From positions 8,367,001-8,431,000 of the forward strand of contig NC_079875.1 of NCBI RefSeq assembly GCF_029227915.1: a DNA stretch of 64,000 bases. The letters run 5' to 3'. The DNA comes from Hydractinia symbiolongicarpus (lineage: Eukaryota; Cnidaria; Hydrozoa; Anthoathecata; Hydractiniidae). Positions 58,936 to 64,000 of the stretch are shown here, in pieces. The notes beneath the pieces were generated by a model. The model saw only the letters and a list, made by a program, of their open reading frames with translations, searched no databases and was not told the origin of the DNA. Numbering within the stretch: the first letter of the stretch is position 1; every line of letters begins with the position of its first letter. The position numbers and the translations under genes were made by a program.

Positions 58936-61090
58936 ACCGGAAAACATAAGGGAGAAGTAAAAAAAAATACCTAAAAAGGGAAATTAAAATGAATGTACAG
59001 AAAATGTTATCAGCTTTGTCAATATCTATTCCAATAGGTAACAAGAAGCCCAGGTACTTTAACCATTTTCAATATAACATATCACAAGAAAGAAAACGTC
59101 ATGAGATGTTTATCAAAATAATCTATGAAGTTGTGTTTAACTAAATTTGTTATTTGAAGTGAAATTTAGTAGCCTTGCTTTGATTACAACTTATAAAAAA
59201 GATTAAATAAAAACCTCTGACGCGATAAAAATATATATCGCTGTTCCTTACGCTATCATAAACATTAAAACACCTGCGCACGAAGTTGTAAGCAAAATTA
59301 AATGTTGCTGCATGATCTGGACACCAGGTTATAAAACAAAATCATTTGTTGATAAATAAAACTTGATTGATTAGGATAAGTCGAAAATGCTAGACGGATA
59401 GTATTTGGAAATCAAACAATTTCCCCTCGCAGAGCGCGCGGAAATTGAATCATGTGTTTCCCCTCAACATTCGTAAGCCATCGTATTTTTTGCCCAGTAA
59501 TTCGCGGGGTTTAAAAAGCAAAACCATGTAACAACTTTATTTGCTCATGGGGAAAGCGCTTGCCTCAACATAACTCCAGAAATATCTAAATACAATAAAT
59601 TTTTCAAAACTACAAAAATGTTATTGTAATAAGATAATCAATCCACTTGTTGCTGATAGCAGAGCAAGTTTATTCTATACAAATTTCTGACCAAGATCAT
59701 TTGAGACACATACATTCCCATCAAAACACGGATTTTCCTAGCAATATCTTTCAAGTTATGATAGTGCGTTGGCGTTATAAAGTAAATACCCATCATAATT
59801 CTTGCCTCTTATCCTTTTACCGAGATGCTTGACTATAACAGACAAGTGTTAATAATTGTGAGATCACAGAAGTTCTTCAAATAATCATGTAAGATGTTTT
59901 ACCATAACACCATAAAACCATAACAAAGACTTACAGGAACTAATTATCACTCTGTAATTCAACTAATACTCGCTCGTAGTCTTCTGTAGTCACTCGGCGT
60001 CTCATTCGTAGTCACCCTGAATACTTTAAGTCCTATTCGCCAGTCTTGTTACAACTGATCTAATCTAAATGCCAGCCCATATTCGTAAAAGTTACTGGTC
60101 GAGGTTGAAAAATGGAATCCATCCACCTGATCCTGTTTATTTCATAGCTCTGCTTTACCGGCAAACTTCAACAACACAATAGTGTTTGTTCAATAATTTT
60201 AACAAAATCATGGTAGAAATACTCCTATGATCGTGGCCAAATCGTACTTACTGTGAACAAAAAAGCAGCTTAAATAAAAAAAAAAAGAAAAAGAAAAGTA
60301 TTTTATGTAATATATATTAACATTAATTAACATTTGTTTTTGAGAATATTCATATATACATAAAAATATAAAATCGACAAGAAAATAAATATTACTTATA
60401 TACTAAAAAAATCACTTTTTTGTTTTTAACTAGTAACACAATGCAAAACAATTAAACAAGTCATTTGACACTTCTATGGAAGGTTTCATAAAGAGAAATT
60501 AGCGGGTCACATCAATGGTAACTCAAACGAGTTGTTGGGTCAAGAGCCCATTCGTACATTTTAGTAAATTAGCTATTTAGCAAACATTCAAAAGAAAATA
60601 CGGATGCTACTGCAAAAGAAAGAAAAAGCAAGAATAATTTTTCCAGTGGACAACATTTTTGAAATCAATAGAGTTGTTAAGAGTTGGTACTTAATAAAAG
60701 AAAGAAAAAATATTTTTTCATGTTTTTCACGTTTTAAACTTTTTTTTTCAATTCGAAAGTCTTTTTTATGAAATGTTCTTTTTAATCTGCGAAAGTTAAA
60801 ATTTTGAAACTATTTTTGTAACAGTATTTTTCATATATAACACATTTCTGACGTTAAGGAGGAACTTTTTGGATGAAAGTGTTATTAGGAAAGTTAAAAG
60901 CTTTGAAAGCCAAGGCTGACATAAAAGATGTGAAAGTACACTCATTAGAAATTTACAAGGAAAGAATTGGCTAAGCAGCTTTTATTCTGTGAGAGACATT
61001 CGCTTAACTTACTTCCTTTTTTTCATCCCTAGCAATGTGTATTTTTCTTCCAGGATCTTGAAATACGATAAAAAACTAAAACAAACCAGA
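58936..61090. other. No gene seen
   Basis: AT-rich. A 33-codon plus-strand frame at 60874-60975 (MKVLLGKLKALKAKADIKDV) has coding-like composition but no partner or domain. Confidence 0.35.
59971..60055 (-). repeat. Inverted outlier copies of the 22-bp minisatellite
   Basis: CTGTAGTCACTCGGCGTCTC and ATTCGTAGTCACCC are reverse complements of the CCGAGTGACTACGAATAG unit, 1 kb beyond the main array and in the opposite orientation. Confidence 0.6.
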
Positions 61091-61094
61091 ATTA

Positions 61095-61378
61095 ATGCCG
61101 TCTGGAGGAAGGAGGAGGAGGGAAGGGAATGGAGGAGAGGCAAGGAGTGGGTAAGGGGTGGGTAAGGGGGGTAAGGGATGGGAAGGAGGGGTAAATGGTG
61201 TGGAAGGAGGGGTAAGGGGTGGGTAAGGAGGGGTAAGGAATGGGAAGGAGGGGTAAAGGGTGTGGAAGGAGGGGCAAGGGGTGGGGAAGGAGGGGGAAGG
61301 GGTGAGGAAGGAGAGGTAAGGGTGGGGAAGAAGGGGAACGGGTGGGGAAGAAGGGGAACGGGTGGGAAAGGGGAGCGG
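61095..61378 (+). repeat. G-rich purine minisatellite
   Basis: Degenerate repeats of GGTAAGGGGTGGGAAGGAGG. Many closely spaced GGG/GGGG runs on the plus strand could form G-quadruplexes. Reading frames here are artefacts of the repeat. Confidence 0.9.
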
Positions 61379-61710
61379 TTGGTGTGTTTCTAATTTACCA
61401 AGGATAGTTTTTATAGTAAAATGAAACTTTTGCGAGTCTTACTTTACCAGTAACAACAGGAAAGTTAGTGTTTAAAATATTTAACGGAAGAGTGTATATT
61501 AAGGAGAGTGTTTTAAACGGCATAAATTAGTACTGCTGGAAATGACAGACTTTGTTGATAATAATTCTGAAAAATAGTGATAACTGGGACGTTCTATAGT
61601 TTTTTGCTTGCAACGCAATAAGGATAATGTTCTTTCTCCTTTCTGAAAAAATAGTCATTTGTGTTCAAACCAAAAAAAAAATGGGAATACGTGTCCACAA
61701 GGAAAACCAT

Positions 61711-63230
61711 TCATCTTGCCATCATTAACTCTCGCTTTTGGGTGGCGATTCTTGCATGTAGTGATTCATCGGATAATTTCCTAACAAAGAAAATACAATT
61801 AGACTATCAGAAAGTCCATGTAATAATTGCAAGTAATTTAATAAACTACGAGGATTTTTTTTATGTCTGTTTGGGGACCTTTAAGAATTTACAGAAAGTT
61901 GAAGGTAATGAAGAAAAACCTTAAATCATTAAAAGTGATCAGACTTATAAAGCGAAAGGCACTTTAAAAGCATCTATATTTTTCCTAAAAAAATTGAATT
62001 TCTCTGTTTTTTCTTTGTTGTTTATGGGCAAATTTAATCTTGCGCAAAAAAAAATTTGTACGAAATACATTTGTATTTGCAATTGAGCGAGAATTAATAC
62101 GCACAAAAGAATGCTTTTTGTAAGAAACAGAACAGACAAGGTGTTTTGAACGCAGCTTTTTTCCCCTAAAATCCCGACATTTGCTGTTATTTCCTTTGTG
62201 TTCGTGGGGGACTTTGAATGACGCGCGAAAAAGAATTTTTTACCACGTTAGAAATTTAGACAAGCATATACCTTCTTCTTAGGAAGCGAAGAAAATTCTT
62301 TTCCAAGTTGTCAACTTTTTCCACATCTTCTTCATCTTCAGCAAGAAAGTGAAAGTGAAAGAAAGGCTGCAGAATTGGATATTCGTCAGGTTCAAACAAG
62401 AACACGCGAGAACAAGCCTACAAGGAAAAGGATAAAACAAAATGATCGAAATATAATACGCTAGGTTTTTTAAAATTTTTGTCAAACATTTTTGTTAGCA
62501 CCAAATCCTTACTCTACCTTTCATAAGCCTCACTCGGCACGCAAGTCTTATTGCAACGTTACTCATCATTTATGGCCGCAATCAAACGGCCATTGCAAGC
62601 AATCAGTATTTTTCTCTAGGAGACTGAAAACGTGTGCAAAGGACCCCTACTTATGCGAAGCATACGCACGTAAACCTTATGAAAGTGAAGCATACGTATA
62701 TGAAGCATACGCATGTAAAGCATACGCATGTAAAGCCTACGCATGCAAATCATACGCATGTAAAGCCTACGCATGTTAAGCCTACGCATGTGAAGCATAC
62801 GCATGCAAAGCATACGCATGTAAAGCCTACGCATGTGAAGCATACGCATTTAAAACCCACGCATGTGAAGCATACGAACGTAAAGCATATGCATGTAAAC
62901 CATACGCTCATATGCGTATGGTTTACATGACACACTCTGTTAAAAGTACATTAACACTTACCTTTTCTTTATCACTTTCATCTAAAAATTCAATTAATTA
63001 AATAAAATAAAGGTTAACACGTCAGATGTTAGGAAACCTATCAGTAATATGGTGAGTAAAAGAAACCAATGTGTACCTCGAATGGCAAGTATATATTCCT
63101 TGGTATACACGATTGCAAGGTGCGGAGCGTTTTTGAGATTGCTTTCACTTAATAAATCAAGTTGACACAAGGCTTGTGATGAAGCTTCGTTGTAGATAAT
63201 AACTTGACCAGACTTCCAAATAACTGTCAT
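61711..63230 (-). CDS. Unidentified multi-exon gene with 20-nt microexon (possibly 5' incomplete)
   Basis: Four exons join in phase: 63230-63077, 62981-62962, 62417-62272, 61780-61711 (stop TGA), 129 residues if the first ATG is the start. All junctions are GT-AG (donors GTACAC, GTAAGT, GTATAT; acceptors TTTTTTTAG, AATTTTTAG, TCCTTGTAG, CTTTGTTAG). The product reads MTVIWKSGQVIIYNEASSQA..., then IRDESDKEKACSRVFLFEPD..., an acidic AEDEEDVEKVDNLEKNFLR, and a basic helical end (SLHARIATQKRELMMAR). The first exon resembles the last blade of a WD-type propeller (strand, turn, VIIY), so it may be the 3' part of a larger gene whose earlier exons lie beyond the window; the ATG directly after the acceptor also allows a short complete protein. 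The second intron contains a 15-bp minisatellite and hairpin. Function unknown. Confidence 0.65.
62660..62891 (+). repeat. 15-bp minisatellite
   Basis: Unit AAGCATACGCATGTA and variants (AAGCCTACGCATGT), about 15 copies. Since 15 is a multiple of three, frames stay open on both strands and give five-residue repeats; these are not genes. It lies in an intron of the unidentified gene. Confidence 0.92.
62892..62929. repeat. 16-bp-arm hairpin closing the minisatellite
   Basis: CATGTAAACCATACGC, a 6-base loop TCATAT, then the perfect complement GCGTATGGTTTACATG. The right arm is an inverted minisatellite unit, so the array ends by turning back on itself. Confidence 0.9.
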
Positions 63231-63240
63231 CTAAAAAAAC

Positions 63241-64000
63241 CGTAAACCGTAAACCTATGTTGGAGAAACATATGTGCCTTTAGAAAATTATACAAAAAAA
63301 GAGGAAGCATGAATATTTTGGGGTAAGGCGTCTATGGTTGCCTTATGCCGTTAAATGACATGTCACTGCTATACAACATTGTTTTTGAGGAGGTATTATT
63401 GTGCTTCCTAATTAAAAAATTCATTCATATCCCAGAATAGAAACAGAACAAAAACACCAAGATAGACAACAACAAAATTTTCGACGCTAGAGTCGTTCGA
63501 AAAAAAGTAAAATCTCATTAGACACATTCTACGAAAAAACTGCGCGTAATTTCTGGTTTTAGGACGTGTGTAACTTTTTTTATATACAATGAATTGTCTT
63601 TTTCACACCTACTTTGCATAAACTTTTTGCACTTCGTCACAAGCATTGTTCAGCTATTGAAGGAAAAACGCCATCATGAATTGTTTAGTCATTGTTTATA
63701 TGTGGAAAAGATTATTAAGTAATATGTTTATTTTTAATGTTTTTAATTCATTTATACTATTATTCATCACTTATTCGCCCAAGAAATTTGTTTAACAATT
63801 GTTTAAAATTTGGAAATTTTGGGGCGATTGTTTAAATTTTGCATTCTTTATTAAAAAAAGTGTAACCGATATTGTCATGGTTATTGAACTACTATGATTA
63901 CACGAAGAAATGTCCCCCGTTAAATGTTTTCAATTTGTATTTAATATCGCAACGTGTATAAATGCTTCGCGCAGAACATACTTTGCGAAGAATAATTCTT
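63241..64000. other. No gene seen at right edge
   Basis: AT-rich. One segment with splice-like borders on the minus strand (about 63655-63614) reads LNNACDEVQKVYA but does not join the next exon in phase. Earlier exons of the unidentified gene may lie beyond the window. Confidence 0.35.

Noticed and set aside
61092-61393. Gly/Arg-rich and Pro-rich frames
   Set aside because: Artefacts of the purine-rich minisatellite.
62492-62935. Several 60-98 codon frames on both strands with five-residue repeats
   Set aside because: Produced by a 15-bp minisatellite, which keeps frames open on both strands.

Overview
The window is AT-rich eukaryotic nuclear DNA from an animal. The evidence is a set of intron-containing animal genes (PIGO, ENY2, a KANSL2-like zinc-finger gene), GT-AG splice sites, tRNA-derived SINEs, many palindromic non-autonomous transposons and minisatellites. 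At seven of eight gene starts a good 3' splice site lies 0-30 bases upstream of the first ATG (84 bases at the eighth). That fits spliced-leader trans-splicing as known in hydrozoans, or short 5'UTR introns. A cnidarian, perhaps a hydrozoan, is my best guess; this is inference and no species can be named.

Layout. 1-1.8 kb: 5' part of a KANSL2-like C3Hc3H zinc-finger gene, cut by the window edge. 8.4-20.6 kb: two paralogous small prepropeptide genes. Each has a signal peptide, then a 14-residue peptide ending in Gly-Lys-Arg (amidation and dibasic cleavage), a phase-0 intron shortly after, and a Lys/Arg-rich tail; they look like a neuropeptide or peptide-hormone family I do not recognise. A possible truncated third start lies at 22.7 kb. 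33.1-33.4 kb: intronless ENY2. 34.6-44.1 kb: complete 8-exon PIGO (1112 codons), its introns filled with MITEs. 48.7-49.9 kb: a broken choloylglycine-hydrolase-like (Ntn hydrolase) gene. 52.3-55.3 kb: two tandem intronless membrane-anchored SGNH/GDSL hydrolases. 55.4-56.9 kb: a decayed THAP-domain DNA transposon with long TIRs. 57.7-58.9 kb: a 22-bp minisatellite. 61.7-63.2 kb: an unidentified multi-exon gene containing a 20-nt microexon.

Every recognisable host gene is on the minus strand; plus-strand coding signal is confined to transposon-like remnants. The genes do not form a single pathway. PIGO builds GPI anchors in the ER, ENY2 and the KANSL2-like protein act in chromatin/transcription complexes, and the hydrolases and peptide precursors enter the secretory pathway. 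Most exons were joined by eye from splice signals, reading-frame phase and family similarity; no alignment or expression data were available.
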